A DNA stretch of 21,651 bases from Tulasnella sp. 424 (GCA_019633425.1 WSUB01000332.1:1-21651), one strand, 5' to 3'. Shown: positions 1 to 10,554, numbered from the stretch's first letter. A program made the numbers and translations. The notes: generated by a model not told the origin, from the letters alone.

Positions 1-642
1 CGTGTGTTCTCGCCCCTGCAGTGATTGCTCAGACGGCAGCAATGCTAAATCCCAAGCAGCCGTTGAACGCCACATATACGTTCCAGAAAGTCATTTCAGA
101 CGGCGAGTTCGTGGCTGGGGGTGTGTTGGTGATCCCGGTTGGTGGAAAGAAGCCCAGCAAGCCTGCGAGGGACAACACATATGTACGTATCCAGGATACC
201 GGCGCGCTTTGGAGAGACTGGACCGCTAACACGCCTCCTACAGCTGTTTTATCGTATCGAGGGAGCCGTCCGTGTTATGGTTCAGCGGAGCACGTTTGTG
301 ATCGCTCGGAATGGGATGTTCATGGTTCCTCGAGGTGGGCTAGATCCCTTTGCGTTCCCCGCGTGGTCACCCACTGACATCCTTCAACCCATTTCGTCAG
401 GAAAACAATACTATCTCGAAAACATCTCTGACCATGACTGCAAGTTGTTCTTCGCGCAAGCACGGAAGGTCACGGAGAAGATGATTCCTTCACCGACGAA
501 GCGAGCGTCGATGCCAGTGGTGCCAGCTGGACGAGATGCGAGCGCAAGCCAAACGCCTCAAGCGGCTGCACGTGTTGGGCCTCCGGCTGGTTCGGGGTCA
601 CCGTCGAAGACGAAGAAGATTGAGACTAGCTCGAAGCGGTGA
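1..642 (+). CDS. MIF2: Mif2/CENP-C centromere protein, C-terminal cupin part (5' partial)
   Basis: This is the 3' end of a gene that continues off the left edge. Apparent exons are 1-182 (codons in frame from position 3), 244-334 and 401-642. The introns at 183-243 (GTACGT...CAG) and 335-400 (GTGGGC...CAG) are inferred from frame and homology. The second is 66 nt without a stop, so retention would keep the frame. The spliced peptide shows the Mif2/CENP-C cupin signatures in order: AQTAAMLNPKQPLN, GGVLVIPVGGKKP, RDNTY, FYRIEGAVRVMVQRSTFV, GMFMVPRG, QYYLENISDHDCKLFFAQAR. It then has a Ser/Thr/Pro/Lys-rich tail ending in TSSKR and a TGA at 640-642. In the family, CENP-C/Mif2 links CENP-A nucleosomes to the kinetochore and the cupin domain dimerises it. 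The family call is firm; exact intron borders are less so. The CENP-C motif and N-terminus would lie outside the window. A damaged paralogue lies at 11586-13073. Confidence 0.85.
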
Positions 643-1473
643 TACGGATTATGGCTATGGTATACATCTTTGATTTTGCGGATCTCTTTCGTTCCCTTCT
701 AGCTAAACTTTTTCTGTACGTCTTTGGTGTACTTTGTATCATTTTTCTCGTCTGCGTTTGTACTTTGCTATCCCTTATTTTCTCTCTAGCCCTATTTTGT
801 TTTTGCTCGTCCTTCTGCACGAAGTGCGATGACGGATGTAAGGCCGCGATCAGCGTGTTGGCTCTGGTATAAGTCTCCTCCCTAATAACCGAAAGCCCGA
901 AAACTAGTTCTAGACCTTTCCCATGATGCTGGAGAATTCCACGTGTTCGTCGGTCAGGAAAGTCATCTTCAAGGCAAGTCGTTTGGCTGATATGTTAGAC
1001 GTCGACGGCGCTACGATCCAGATCTCATCATGCACGTCCGTTCAGTCGCCTCGCCTTGCGCAGCTCGGCCAGGGCACCTGCCTTTTTTATTTTTTATATA
1101 AAGGCGTCATTCTCGATACTGTCACAAAGACACCCAGAAGTAGCACCAGCGTAGCCCTCCCTGTCGGTGTTTGAAAGCCGGGGGATGTCGGCGTTCACAA
1201 TTGACCGGTGTTTGGCAACATTTCGGATAACTCCCGCATCCCCCGATCGTGCATGGAACACGATCCAAAATCCTTCTCAAGCCTCTACGTCTCAAGTGGC
1301 TTGACGCATTTACACCCAAAATGGAACCTTCTGCTTAGAGCCTCATGTCTCCCTCTCCTTTCCGGGCTGTGTTGCCCACTTGCGCTTGCACGGTCCACCG
1401 CAGACCCTCCCAGTCTCCCTTCGTTATATCTCCCCAACACCCCCTCTACGCTCTCCTCTCATACACCGCAACC
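643..1473 (+). promoter_or_regulatory. Mif2 3' flank and upstream region of NACHT-WD40 gene A
   Basis: No gene is supported here. The first ~280 bases are T-rich (probable Mif2 3' UTR) and contain an ATG-led hydrophobic reading frame at 651-872. A TATA-like TATATAAA lies at 1095-1102, the only clear one near either NACHT gene. A shared block with the core TTTGGCAACATTTCGGATAA (from 1211) is repeated at three other places in the window. The last ~130 bases before the ATG are CT-rich (CTCCCTCTCC..., CCCCCTCTACGCTCTCC), as is common in fungal core promoters. Most of the stretch aligns with 13074-14106 ahead of gene B, though B lacks the TATA-like run. Promoter activity is inferred. Confidence 0.45.
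1095..1102 (+). promoter_or_regulatory. TATA-like box upstream of gene A
   Basis: The sequence TATATAAA is embedded in a T-rich run and followed by GGCG. It lies about 370 bases before the gene A start codon, so it would imply a long 5' UTR or a 5' UTR intron. The corresponding sequence in copy B (around 13515-13535) reads TTTTATTTTACACCACC and has lost the box. A chance AT-rich match is possible. Confidence 0.3.
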
Positions 1474-4400
1474 ATGTCTAGTCAAACCCCTCTCAAACAG
1501 CCTGCGACGTCTAATCGACCTCCTCCAGTTCCTATAAGTGGCTCAACGCAAGAGCTCAGCGACAAAGCAAAGCTTATAAGTACAAGGAACGATGTATTAA
1601 CTTTGCTCGAGGTAATCCGCCTGCCTACGAGACGGAAGCACTCCTTGGGCTGACGACGGCGATATGACAGGACACCATCTGGCCCACCCGGTCGAGAGAT
1701 GTAGCCCAAACGTTGGTTCAGACCATCAAAGGCGCACCCGACCTTCCTGAAGACGTAACCCCTATCAAGGACGCTGTTGAGGAGCTCATCCGGTAAGTAT
1801 GCCTTTCGCCCAGCCTGAGAAGAGGAAACATGCCAAACCTCGTGCCTGACAGCATTCTGGAAACCGCGCGTGCAATTCTGAGGAAAGCGTCGGACAAGTA
1901 CGGAATCAAGGAAAGAGGATTTCGGGATGGAATCAAGCACACTTTCTCTTCGCTGCGTCCTGGTAGATGCACCAATATCTTGCAGACGTGTCGGGCAGAT
2001 ATCGAGAAGGTCTCGACAACACTTAGCGTAAGTGGATAAATTAGCAGATTTCATTCCGAGCTAACGTTGGCAATGTGTCCCTACAGAGTCGCTTGGAAAG
2101 TTTACCTCCGATGGGTAAGCCGCGCACTCAGACTCGTCGGCGAAGCCACACTAACGTGATACCGGGTTCCGCCACATTAGAGAGCGTCAAAGACACAGAG
2201 ATGCCCTCTAGCCTCGAAAATCGGCCAGCTTCACCCCCAGCTGACGTCTCGCATTCTCTGGAGCCGTTGGAAGCTCAGGGTCTCCAGACGACCTCCCCTA
2301 AAGAAGCTTTGACGTTGGAACACCCAGCGGGCCAACAAGCATCTGTCCAAGACTCGTCCCCGGACCTTCCCGAGGATAAAAAAAAGGGGGGTCGCATTCG
2401 AGCTGGACTTCTCGCTGCAGCCAAGAGTACTTTCAACACCGTAGATGTTGTAGCCGGAGCGGTTCCTCTCGTTGGAGATTCCGTCGGCGTCGCTGCTAAA
2501 GTTGGATTGGCCTTTGTCAACATGATCGAGGTGAAACGATATACGCATTTCTCTACCTAAGTATTTGCGCTCTAACCTGGGCTCTTCAGACCATGGACCA
2601 AAACGAGGACGTGGCCCAGGAGCTGATTTCCCACGTATCAACACTATCCGGATACTTCGAACACATCAAGAAATCGGATCCCGAGAACGGCGACGATTTG
2701 GCCGCGGAAGTTCACAAGCTGCAAGGGTACGTCAGCTTCCTCCGAGCGAATAGCTCCAGAGTTGCAGCATGACGCATTGTCCAGGGAGCTTGGGAGCATC
2801 GAGAAGAAGGTCAACGGGTGGGAATCCTCAAGCCGTTTCAAGAAGGCATTTTTGGCTAGTTACTATGCTGGGGAGCTAAAGTCTCATCAAGACACCGTTA
2901 AGAGTTCGCAGGATAAAATACAAGTGCGTAATGCATTCGTGTCCACGGAAATCTTAGCTCAGCTGTTCTCCGATCCCCCTTTTATACCAGCTCATCTCCG
3001 GACTGAAAACCCTCGATATTGTCAGCGAACTCCGTATGTCTGTTTTTAGGCTCTCCGTAAAGTTCTGTTTTGACGCGTTTACCTCAGAAAATATCCAGTT
3101 ACGAGCGGAGCGACAGCGGCTTCTTGACCGCCTTGGGGACGGAAGTTACGGGGCCAGAGGAAACTCGATTGAAGAGGTTGTATGCCTTCCTGGCACGAGA
3201 GTCGAGATCTTGGATCGTATAGACCAGTGGATCAAAGATACGGCGGCCTCAGCGGAGCGCGTTCTCTGGATTCGAGGAATGGCAGGACGGGGAAAGTCGA
3301 CGATCGCTTCGACGGTTGCCCATAGTTGGGGGTCGAAGGGGCCCTGTGCCATCTTTCACTTCCGCCGGGGTCATAACGCGCCGGATGGCCAGATTATCTG
3401 TGCCCTCGCCAGGCAACTCTGGAAAGTGTCAGCCCCGGAAGTGAAGAACGCAATCCTGGGTGCCGTGAGGAAGGACGAAGATATCGCAAGGGAACGGCTC
3501 GACAAGCAGTTCGAGACACTCCTAGTCGGATCGCTCGACAAGCTGGAGGCTCGCTCCTCTCCCATTATAATCATCATCGATGCCCTGGACGAATGCGAGA
3601 ACGTCGCCGATGCCGTGTGTTTCGTTCGGCTCATTGATCGACACTCCTCCTCCCTCCCTACCAACGTCAAATTCCTACTCACATGTCGCCCCGAAGCACC
3701 ACTCCTCGTCGCACTTGAGCCGAGGAAGTGGCATGCCGAAAACCTCGACTCGATGTCCCACGTGTTTGAAGACGTCACCAAGTTTATCCAACACTCCTTC
3801 GCGCAAATACGAAAGGACCATGATCTTCCCGACACCTGGCCTTCGTCAGCGGATGTCAATTGCATGGTCGAGATGTCCCAAGCGCTGTTCCAATGGGCCC
3901 GTACGGCGATCACGTACATCGGTGAAAGGGCGCCTGTCGAGCGACTGCAGGAATTGCTGCAACCAGAGTCAACATGGGGCAAACTCGATTATTTGTACCA
4001 GCAAATTCTTTCGAGAGCGTTCGGCGAGGCAGAAAGCTCGACGCGGAAGCAGCTTTTATCCTGGGTGCTGGAAACACTCGTAGCAGCACCTTACCCTGTT
4101 TCACTCGAGATCATCGCCTTCTTGCACACCGACCACAAATGCGTCAAGGGTCAAGTGGACCCCGTCCGGTTTCTTCGGAACGAAGTTCTTGCAGACCTCA
4201 ACTCCATTCTTCACATCCCTTTATCGCCATGCGAACCGTTGCGGTTGCTGCATACGTCCATTCGCGACCTCCTCCAGAGCCAAGAACGGTGCAAAAGCCA
4301 GGACTATTTCGTGGACCTCGTTCAAGCCCATCGACGCCTCGCGACCGTAAGCCTTGCAGTTATGGGGCGCGACCTCAGGAAAAACATCTGCGGGCTGTCG

Positions 4401-6574
4401 GATCTTTCGAAGGCGAATTCGAAGGTCCAAGAGGCAGTGGAGAATCATGTGTCGAAGGGACTTCGGTACTGTTGCCGTTCCTGGTCCATCCATTTAACAA
4501 CGGGGCTACCCTGTTCGGAGACAAACGGAGCCCCTTCGAGCGATGTCGTATCCTCGTTCAGAACGGTTTGCGAAGAGAAGTTGCTGTCCTGGTTGGAGGT
4601 CATGAGTTTGATCGGAGCAACAAACGAGGCTTCTAGGGTAGCGAAGCAGGTGCATCAGTGGCTCGAGGTGAGCATACCACCTTGAATTGTGTGCGCAAGG
4701 TGCTGCGAGTGAACTAACCGCGAGGTTCACAGCAATGGCCACCGGAGACGTTCAGTGGCGATTTGATTACTCTGTGGAACGACACTGAGCAATTCATTAA
4801 CTCGTGTTTGGAGCCGATCTCGTTCAGTGCGCTTCACATTTACGCTTCAGCTCTTCCCCACTGCCCCGTGGAGACAACGCTGTGGGCAAAGTATGGCGCT
4901 CAAGCAACAACTTGGATTCTCCATGGCGAGCGGCTGCTAAACTGGATGGATCACTTTTGGGCAACATATTACCAATCATCTGTGTTACGAAGCAAATTTT
5001 TGCTGGATGGCAGGGTTCTGGCATGTATGCTGGGGGACGGGACGGTGCAAGTATTGGATGCTCAGACCGGCGCATCAGTGGGCAACTGTCTGACCCGTCA
5101 CACGGACTTGATCAGGCCCGTTGTCTTTTCCCCGGACGGTAAGGCTCTGGCATCTGCGTCGTCGAACAAGGCGGTTCGATTATGGGATGTTCGGACTGGC
5201 GCACAGTTGGGCGACCCTCTGATCGGTCACACGTGCTGGATCAGATCCATGGTCTTTTCCCCGGACGGCAAGGTTCTGGCATCTGCGTCGTTGGACAACA
5301 CGGTTCAATTATGGGATGCTCGGACTGGCACACAGTTGGGCGATGCTCTGACCGGTCACACGCGCTCGATTGACTCCGTTGTCTTTTCCCCGGACGGCGG
5401 GGTTCTGGCATCTACGTCGGAGGACAACACCGTTCGACTATGGGATGCTCGGACTGGCGCACAGTTGGGCGACCCGCTGACCTCAACCACGTTTTTGGTC
5501 TTTTCCCCGGACAGCAAGGTTCTGGCATCTGCGTCGTCGGACAAGACAGTTCGATTACGGGATGCTCGGACTGGCACAGAGTTGGGCGACCCTCTAACCG
5601 GTCACACGGGCTGGATCAGGTCCGTTGTCTTTTCCCCGGACGGCAAGGTTCTGGCATCTGCGTCGTCGGACAAGACGGTGCGACTGTGGGATGCTCGGAC
5701 TGGCGCGCAGTTGGGCGACCATCTGACCGGTCACACGCGCTCGATCAGGTCCGTTGTCTTTTCCCCGGATAGCAAGGTTCTGGCATCTGCGTCAGAGGAC
5801 AAGACGGTTCGATTATGGGATGCTCGGACTGGTGCACAGTTGGGCGACCCTCTGACCGGTCACACGCGCTCGATCAGGTCCGTTGTCTTTTCCCCGGATA
5901 GCAAGGTTCTGGCATCTGCGTCAGAGGACAAGACGGTTCGATTATGGGATGCTCGGACTGGTGCACAGTTGGGCGACCCTCTGACCGGTCACACGCGCTC
6001 GATCAGGTCCGTTGTCTTTTCCCCGGATAGCAAGGTTCTGGCATCTGCGTCAGAGGACAACACAGTTCGCTTATGGGATGCTCGGACCAGCACACAGTTA
6101 GGCGACCCTCTGACCGGTCACACGCGCTCGATCACATCCGTTGTCTTTTCCCCGGATAGCAAGGTTCTGACATCTGCGTCGCACGACAACACGGTTCAAT
6201 TCTGGGATGCTCGGACTGGCGTGCAGTTGGGCGAACCTTTTACCGGTCACACAGAGAAGATCATGTCCATTGTCCCTTCGCCGGACGGCAACGTTCTGAC
6301 ATCCAACTCAGCCGATCGTACTTCTCGCCCATTGGATCCTTTCACCTCCCAAATATCTACTGGACCCTTAGAAATTCTTTTCACTGCCTGCCATGTTAAA
6401 TTTGAGTCGAACTGGCTGCTCTGGGGCTCCAAGCGCTTGTTGTGGTTACCTGTTCATGGTCACTCTCCTGAGCGATATTCAACCTTCGAAATCCTCTTCT
6501 GCCATGGTAGACTAGCTTTGGCGTCCAATGGCAAGCTTTCTATCATCGATGTTTCTGAGTTCTTGACCTTGTAA
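1474..6574 (+). CDS. NACHT-WD40 NLR-like (STAND) protein A with MLKL/HeLo-like N-terminus
   Basis: Ten exons join in frame to 1517 aa: 1474-1611, 1671-1792, 1853-2027, 2087-2114, 2181-2530, 2590-2726, 2785-2923, 2991-3033, 3088-4667, 4733-6574. All introns are GT-AG. Start is the ATG in CGCAACCATG after a CT-rich tract; gene B starts at the same place. Residues 1-225 form a Pro/Ser-rich leader plus helices. Residues ~226-378 resemble the MLKL N-terminal four-helix bundle (HeLo-like): Gly/Ala-rich amphipathic helix (VVAGAVPLVGDSVGVAAKVG), then ELGSIEKKVNGW and SRFKKAFLASYYAGELKSHQ. NACHT has Walker A GMAGRGKST (from 441) and Walker B DALDEC (542-547). LFQWARTA (644), LHTSIRDLL (765) and RYCCRSW (837) mark the fungal post-NACHT region. 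WD40 repeats fill residues 1026 to ~1451, then a cap ends SIIDVSEFLTL. The architecture predicts a ligand-sensing, oligomerising cell-death or immunity receptor; the ligand is unknown. No disabling lesion seen. Confidence 0.88.
2395..3095 (+). other. MLKL/HeLo-like N-terminal domain coding region of gene A (spans introns)
   Basis: Spliced residues ~226-378 lie in the 3' part of exon 5, exons 6-8 and the start of exon 9. The pattern is a Gly/Ala-rich helix (GAVPLVGDSVGVAAKVGLAF), a second helix (DVAQELISHVSTLSGYFEHI), a polar loop (KSDPENGDD), a third helix (LAAEVHKLQGELGSIEKKV) and a fourth carrying FKKAFLASYYAGELKSHQ. Agaricomycete NLRs and kinases with MLKL_NTD-type or HeLo-like domains show the same order of hydrophobic helices. 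I assign it by pattern only, and a generic helical bundle is the alternative. Gene B has the equivalent region (exons 5-8, about 15028-15649, into 15702). Confidence 0.55.
5096..6373 (+). repeat. WD40 repeat array of gene A (129-bp tandem coding units)
   Basis: There are ten in-frame units after a divergent half-blade (~4980-5095). Units start at 5096, 5225, 5354, 5483 (39 aa, lacking the GHTx start), 5600, 5729, 5858, 5987, 6116 and 6245 (degenerate). The typical unit has 43 residues: GHT..I.S, VVFSPDGKVLASAS, .D.TVRLWDARTGAQLGD, PLT. Units 5729-5857 and 5858-5986 are identical over all 129 bases, and the next unit differs at only a few sites. Such homogeneity indicates recent duplication or gene conversion. 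Variation is concentrated at unit positions 4, 5, 7, 15, 23, 25 and 28. By family knowledge, these repeats form beta-propeller blades. Confidence 0.93.
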
Positions 6575-6600
6575 CTTCATCATGTACTTGCCCCCCTCCC

Positions 6601-6855
6601 CCGGAATATTCCGTCAAATATCCGCATCTAATGGGGCCGGAATTGATTATCTTGTTCCCAGGCGATATTGTGTATTCCGTGTTGTATCGGGATTGAAGCG
6701 GTGGAAAGGGAGACTGATCATCCTCAACGGTGCCTCATCTGTTAGCCTTCGCGGAGCGGCGGTGATCCCAATGGTCTGTGATGTCAGGTGCTACCATTCA
6801 TCTGTTGACTTGGACTTCCGGAGGCCCGTGAACGTACGTCAGTGGGACCAAACGA
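6601..6855 (+). repeat. Downstream repeat unit, copy 1 (3' of gene A)
   Basis: This begins with CCGGAATATTCCGTCAAATA, which includes the palindrome GGAATATTCC, and continues through GATTATCTTGTT, GAAGCGGTGGAAA, GACTGATCATCCTCAACGG and GGTGATCCCAATGGTCTGTG to GGGACCAAACGAG. It is closely matched at 7257-7509 and more loosely at 6868-7060 and 20235-20482. It starts within 30 bases of the gene A stop codon, so part could be 3' UTR. The open frame through it (6582-6974) is not conserved in the other copies. Its function is unknown. Confidence 0.65.
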
Positions 6856-6867
6856 GGATTCTGCTCA

Positions 6868-7060
6868 CCGAATGTTCCGTTAAATATCCACGTCTAGTGG
6901 GGGCGATTGATTATCTTGTTCTAAAGCGACATAGTGTGTTCCTTTGGATCGGTGTTCGAAGCGTTGGAACGTGAGACTGACCATCCTCAATAGTGCAGCA
7001 TCTGCGAACACTACTTAGCGGAGCGGTGGTGATCCCGACAGTCTCTGATGACTGCCACCA
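6868..7060 (+). repeat. Downstream repeat unit, copy 2
   Basis: This is a shorter, more diverged copy. It starts ACCGAATGTTCCGTTAAATA and contains GATTATCTTGTTCTAAAGCG, GAGACTGACCATCCTCAA and GGAGCGGTGGTGATCCCGAC. It more closely resembles the single copy behind gene B (20235-20482; shared TTCTAA.GCGA and GACTGACCATCCTCA) than its two neighbours. This suggests it is the ancestral unit and copies 1 and 3 are later. Confidence 0.55.
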
Positions 7061-7256
7061 TGCCCTCTTCCAATATTTGGAGATAGCGGCAGCGCCTGAT
7101 TGACAATGGGAGAGTGGTCTGTCGTATACGTTGTATGATCCTTCATCCTGAAGACACCTGATATTGATTCGGGGTTGAACAGTTGGAAGTCGAGCATACT
7201 ATCCTTCAACCTTGTAGGTTTCGCCAAATCAAGTGCAATCTTCTCCGAGATGTGGC
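7061..7256 (+). repeat. Segment shared with the gene B 3' flank
   Basis: The run TTTGGAGATAGCG...GGTTGAACAG...GAGCATACT...GTAGGTTTCGCC...GTGCAATCTTCTCCGAGA corresponds to about 20047-20222 behind gene B, where it lies directly upstream of that downstream unit. A third, partial relative is at 20902-20945. It has no coding potential I can support. Confidence 0.5.
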
Positions 7257-7509
7257 TCCCCGAATGTTCCGTGAAATATCCGCAGCTAGTGGGGCCGGAA
7301 TCGATTATCTTGCTCAGGCGATAATGCGTATCCCGTGTTGTGTCGGGTTTGAGGCGGTGGAAAGTAAGACTGATCATCGTCAACGGTGCCTCATCTGTGA
7401 GCCTTAGTGGAGCGACGGTGATCCCAATGGTCTGTGACGGGTGCTACCATTCATCCTTTGACTTGGACTTCGGGACGCCCATAAACGTACGTCATTGGGA
7501 CCAAACGAG
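7257..7509 (+). repeat. Downstream repeat unit, copy 3
   Basis: This is a near-complete copy of 6601-6855, sharing GTGGGGCCGGAATCGATTAT, TTGAGGCGGTGGAAAGTAAG, GGTGATCCCAATGGTCTGTG, TGACTTGGACTTC and the closing GGGACCAAACGAG. Together with copies 1 and 2, it makes the gene A 3' flank several hundred bases longer than the gene B flank. Confidence 0.62.
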
Positions 7510-7650
7510 TCGGGTAGTTGGACAACAGGGATCAACTCTGAAATAGTAAGGCACTATGAAAGTATATTACGAATGGGAAGCGCAAAGAGAATCATTTACG
7601 ATCTGATGTGTCGAGCTGCCTTCTCTTCCTTGAATCCGATCCACAAGAGA

Positions 7651-9705
7651 CTTTGCTATGCGACATCCCGGATAAGATCCTTCATTAGCGAAATCTGCTG
7701 CTTTGACGCTCTTCAGCCTTTTTGCTGCCCGTAAGGTGGGATGGTGGCGGTACGGGCGAGAACTGTTGTCACGGTTGATGTTGTCGTCTCCTCGTCGTCA
7801 GATGAAATGGCGGTGTGTACGTGCTCCTAGGAGAATGCTACATCAAAGTTTTCAGTCAGTCAAAAGGTCCAAGGCTCTCTAGACGACGATGAGGTACCTT
7901 GCTAGAATAGCCACCGCGGCTTGGAACCTTTTTGAACGCGAGGTGGTCGGGTTGAGATCTTGACGGCAGAGCCGCTGAGCGATTATATGTTACACAGCTT
8001 CGATTGGGTGTCGTCGGAGTTGGGTCGTCCTTTTGAATAGGAGAGCGCCTAAAGTGTAACTGCTCAACCTTGTCCTTCTCGCAGAGAGTCGAGACGTGCC
8101 GGTGTCTTGCATGCATGCACGTGACTCTCCTCGGACTACGGCACATCCTCCCGACGACCAACCAATCGTAGCCCGCGCATCCTATCTCTCCTACCACACT
8201 CTATGCATACGTACTTCCCTTGTCCCGACGACTTTAGCACCACTCTCATTCAAACCGTTACCCGGTCTTTGCGCAGGTCAATGTCACACGATCCGCCCCA
8301 AGCACAGCAGCTCCGGCCCGTCCTTCTCATCGAGTAAAGGGCACGATGAAAGTTGGAGTCCTACTGTCCTTGCAACCCCGCTCACTTGCAATGCTCAACG
8401 AACCCCAATATTCCCTCATATCCTTGACGCGAAAGCTCTCGAGGGTGCACATCAAACCGGTGCTGGCAGAGACCATGGTATGTCGTCACCTTCGTCCCTT
8501 CCACTGAGACGGTGCACATGATGCACAACGTTCCCTCTCGCCGTAGGCCTATTCGAGGTCACTCATTAAGGCAGCCCGTTGAAGCCTGCCTCTTGAACAT
8601 TCACAACCCAGAAGTAGTTTGTTGCGATTTGGACCGCGACGATGTCAAGCAGGTGCACCTCACCGCTCGTTCACCTCATGACAACATGGCAGACCAGGAC
8701 TTGGCTTAATAAAATGCTCACTCATCCCTCAAGGTAACGCTCCCCATTTTATCTTGGTCACTGCAGGTCTAACGCTTAGTTCCGTTTCTAGAGCTTGTCC
8801 GCAGCTCCATGGGCAACTCGCAGAAGGCCATCGAAGCAAATGGTCTCGCTGAACCACCCGCAATCGTTGCCGGCAGTGCAGAACGTGAGGAATCCTACCT
8901 TACCTGGATGGCAGGAGAACGTTTTCGCGGCGTCGCAAATCTCGGCCCAAGGTCGTCTAGACGATTCCATCCTCTTCGAGGGAACCGTGTGCCGCTGCAT
9001 ACGTCGTGCCGATGAACCACGGTCGGGACGAGGGGCGACTAGTGGACTCTAGACGGCTCAATGAGGTGGTTTGTCGGTTATTATTTTCAACTTATGGCAT
9101 TGGATTAGGGCTCACCCACTCGGCAGGACCACCTTCACGCAAACCGGCTCTTCGTATCCTCTTCGTATCGGCCAAGACCGACTCCACAATCAAACCTTAC
9201 AACTCAATGATTCGATTTTGTCGTGGTCACAAATACTGTTGAGTGCGCTGTTGGGAAGAAGCGGATCAACGTGGGGCCAGCGACCCGGATAAGAGGATCG
9301 GTTACGCTCGAAAACGTCGGAGTTTCGGAGCAAGTATGGGGGAAGAACGTGATGCTCAGATACGACGAGGCTTCTTAACCATTACCTGGTCCTCAAACGC
9401 TTATTGGGAAGTACAGGAGACGGTTTCAGGAAGTTCGTATCGATCACTTGGTGCCCGCTCGGAGTCGTGCCGGAGACCACGCCCTCTCCTTCCGAACCTT
9501 CTTCATAACAAGACCGCTAGTTGCTGGCCGAACTTTTGGCAAACCACAACCTGTTTCCGCGAAGCGACCAAATCCGCGCAGAGTCGAGGAGTATACGCTT
9601 TGGTTGGGACCATATTCCTCGCGGGGGTCATCGGGAGTCGGTCAGCATACCAAATATTAGGTTATCTAGGTATGAAACATTTAACGTCAAGCTGTCGTTT
9701 CTGTA
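7651..9705. other. Two-kilobase stretch with no supportable gene
   Basis: The similarity between the two 3' flanks fades after about 7650 (GAATGGGAAGCGCAAAGA is shared with 20530-20560). Beyond that I see short reading frames in several frames but no recognised domain and no consistent exon chain. A CCAATC motif (8160-8165), a pyrimidine-rich stretch near 8185-8265 and possible exon pieces from 8281 to 9050 hint at a decayed gene, entered separately. Sequence from 9050 to 9705 has open frames on the + strand (for example 9243-9806) without recognisable similarity. Confidence 0.5.
8281..9052 (+). pseudogene. Possible remnant of an unidentified spliced gene
   Basis: An ATG at 8281 opens MSHDPPQAQQLRPVLLIE and then meets a TAA unless a GTAAAG donor inside the last codon is used. 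Downstream pieces look protein-like but do not join cleanly: KVGVLLSLQPRSL and VHIKPVLAETM (8346-8477); AYSRSLIKAAR after a possible GTATGT...TAG intron (8478-8546); and a block from about 8795 with two plausible frames, one reading LNHPQSLPAVQNVRNPTLPG and one reading SSMGNSQKAIEANGLAEPP. Stops interrupt each simple join, so it is either a decayed gene or one with introns I have misplaced. I do not recognise the family. Its position upstream of the Mif2 copies would suit a duplicated left neighbour of Mif2, which cannot be tested inside this window. Confidence 0.2.
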
Positions 9706-10530
9706 CTGATCGGCATGGAAATCCTAGCCGGGACTTTAAGCGCGCTGCGCGGGAGTCCACAGCGGCCGTTGGGAGAGCGGGACGACACTCGGAGATGTTT
9801 CCGTGAAGACTTGGAGTCCTCGAGTCACCCGAAACTCCGGTTCAATATGCCGGAATCACCCAGGAAATCATTATAAGCTCGAACGATCCGTCCGTAGCCC
9901 CTGCTCTCTCATCATTCCTCCCGAACATTGCTTGTCTCTGGCGGTTACGACGACTTCTTCGACAAAGCCGGCAGAATCATCCCCCAACTCAGCCCACGTC
10001 CGCGGTTGGCTACAACTCCATTGCAGAACCTCCCACTAAAAGAAACTCGAGAGCAATCCTCCTCCACCGAAGCTGCGAGCAGTATTAGTAACAACTTCCC
10101 CACCACCACCAAGCCACTCTGAAGTCAGCAAGCACCCATTTATTCTCGTAATGTCTCCTCCCACCAAATCCAACGCAAAAAGGAAGCAACCCGCTGCTCT
10201 TTCGACTAACGCAAAAGACGAAGACTATGACATGGATGAACAGGATGGAATGGCGATATGCACCATGAGCACGGCCTCCGTCGTCGACCGAAACGAGGCA
10301 GCAGGGAGTTAGGCAGGTCGTTTTAACCAACCAAGATGACGACGGTGGAAACGAAGACATTGGATATCACGATGATGTCGATAATGGTGGAAGGGACGTT
10401 GATGAAGCCGGGCAAGATCCAATCCTGAAATCACCTTAGTCAAAAGCGAAAGACAATGCCCGTCGGAATATCTGTTCCGTCGCGTCGACTTCGTGGAAGT
10501 CAGCATCTCGTTTGTCACTTAACGAAAGCC
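9706..10530 (+). pseudogene. Decayed Mif2/CENP-C fragment, copy 1
   Basis: This is recognised by alignment to the better copy at 11586-13073. Shared landmarks are an intron-like CT-rich run ending near 9945, the segment around AVGYNSIAEPPTKRN (~10000), and SPPTKSNAKRKQPAALS through DEQDGM and STASVVDRNEAA (~10151-10305). The last part stays in one frame further than the equivalent in copy 3, but a TAG stops it at 10308-10310, and earlier parts lie in other frames. Similarity ends before the CENP-C motif and the cupin. It is followed directly by a copy of the NACHT-gene upstream element, so the middle and 3' parts of the gene were deleted. No product is expected. Confidence 0.55.
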
Positions 10531-10554
10531 TTCGGCTCAAGCGAACCCGAATTA

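Noticed and set aside
1482..2054. Antisense 190-codon frame over the 5' exons of gene A
   Set aside because: The sense strand has matching exon borders in both paralogues, and the antisense frame is not kept in gene B.
3034..3053. Very short intron GTATGT...TTTTTAG as the splice between exons 8 and 9 of gene A
   Set aside because: Twenty bases is too short. The acceptor at 3087 gives a 54-nt intron, restores the frame and matches the gene B acceptor at 15701.
3371..3982. Antisense open frame of 203 codons across the NACHT exon
   Set aside because: It lies opposite the strongly conserved NACHT coding exon, has no recognisable domain, and its gene B counterpart is broken into shorter frames. 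It is a shadow of the sense gene.
3580..4636. Long + strand frames of 167 and 220 codons inside exon 9
   Set aside because: They overlap the NACHT frame out of phase, and the frame carrying Walker A and B explains the sequence.
5096..6373. Regular repeats considered as a CRISPR-like array
   Set aside because: The units are contiguous coding WD40 blades without unique spacers, inside a eukaryotic intron-containing gene.
6582..6974. 130-codon frame directly after gene A
   Set aside because: It lies within the downstream repeat units, and the other copies do not keep the frame.
7856..8197. Antisense 113-codon frame in the inter-unit region
   Set aside because: No similarity recognised, low-complexity basic composition and no neighbouring exons.
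9243..9806. 187-codon + strand frame
   Set aside because: It has no recognisable domain, its 3' end runs into the Mif2 copy 1 alignment in a different frame from the coding-like segments, and codon content looks random.
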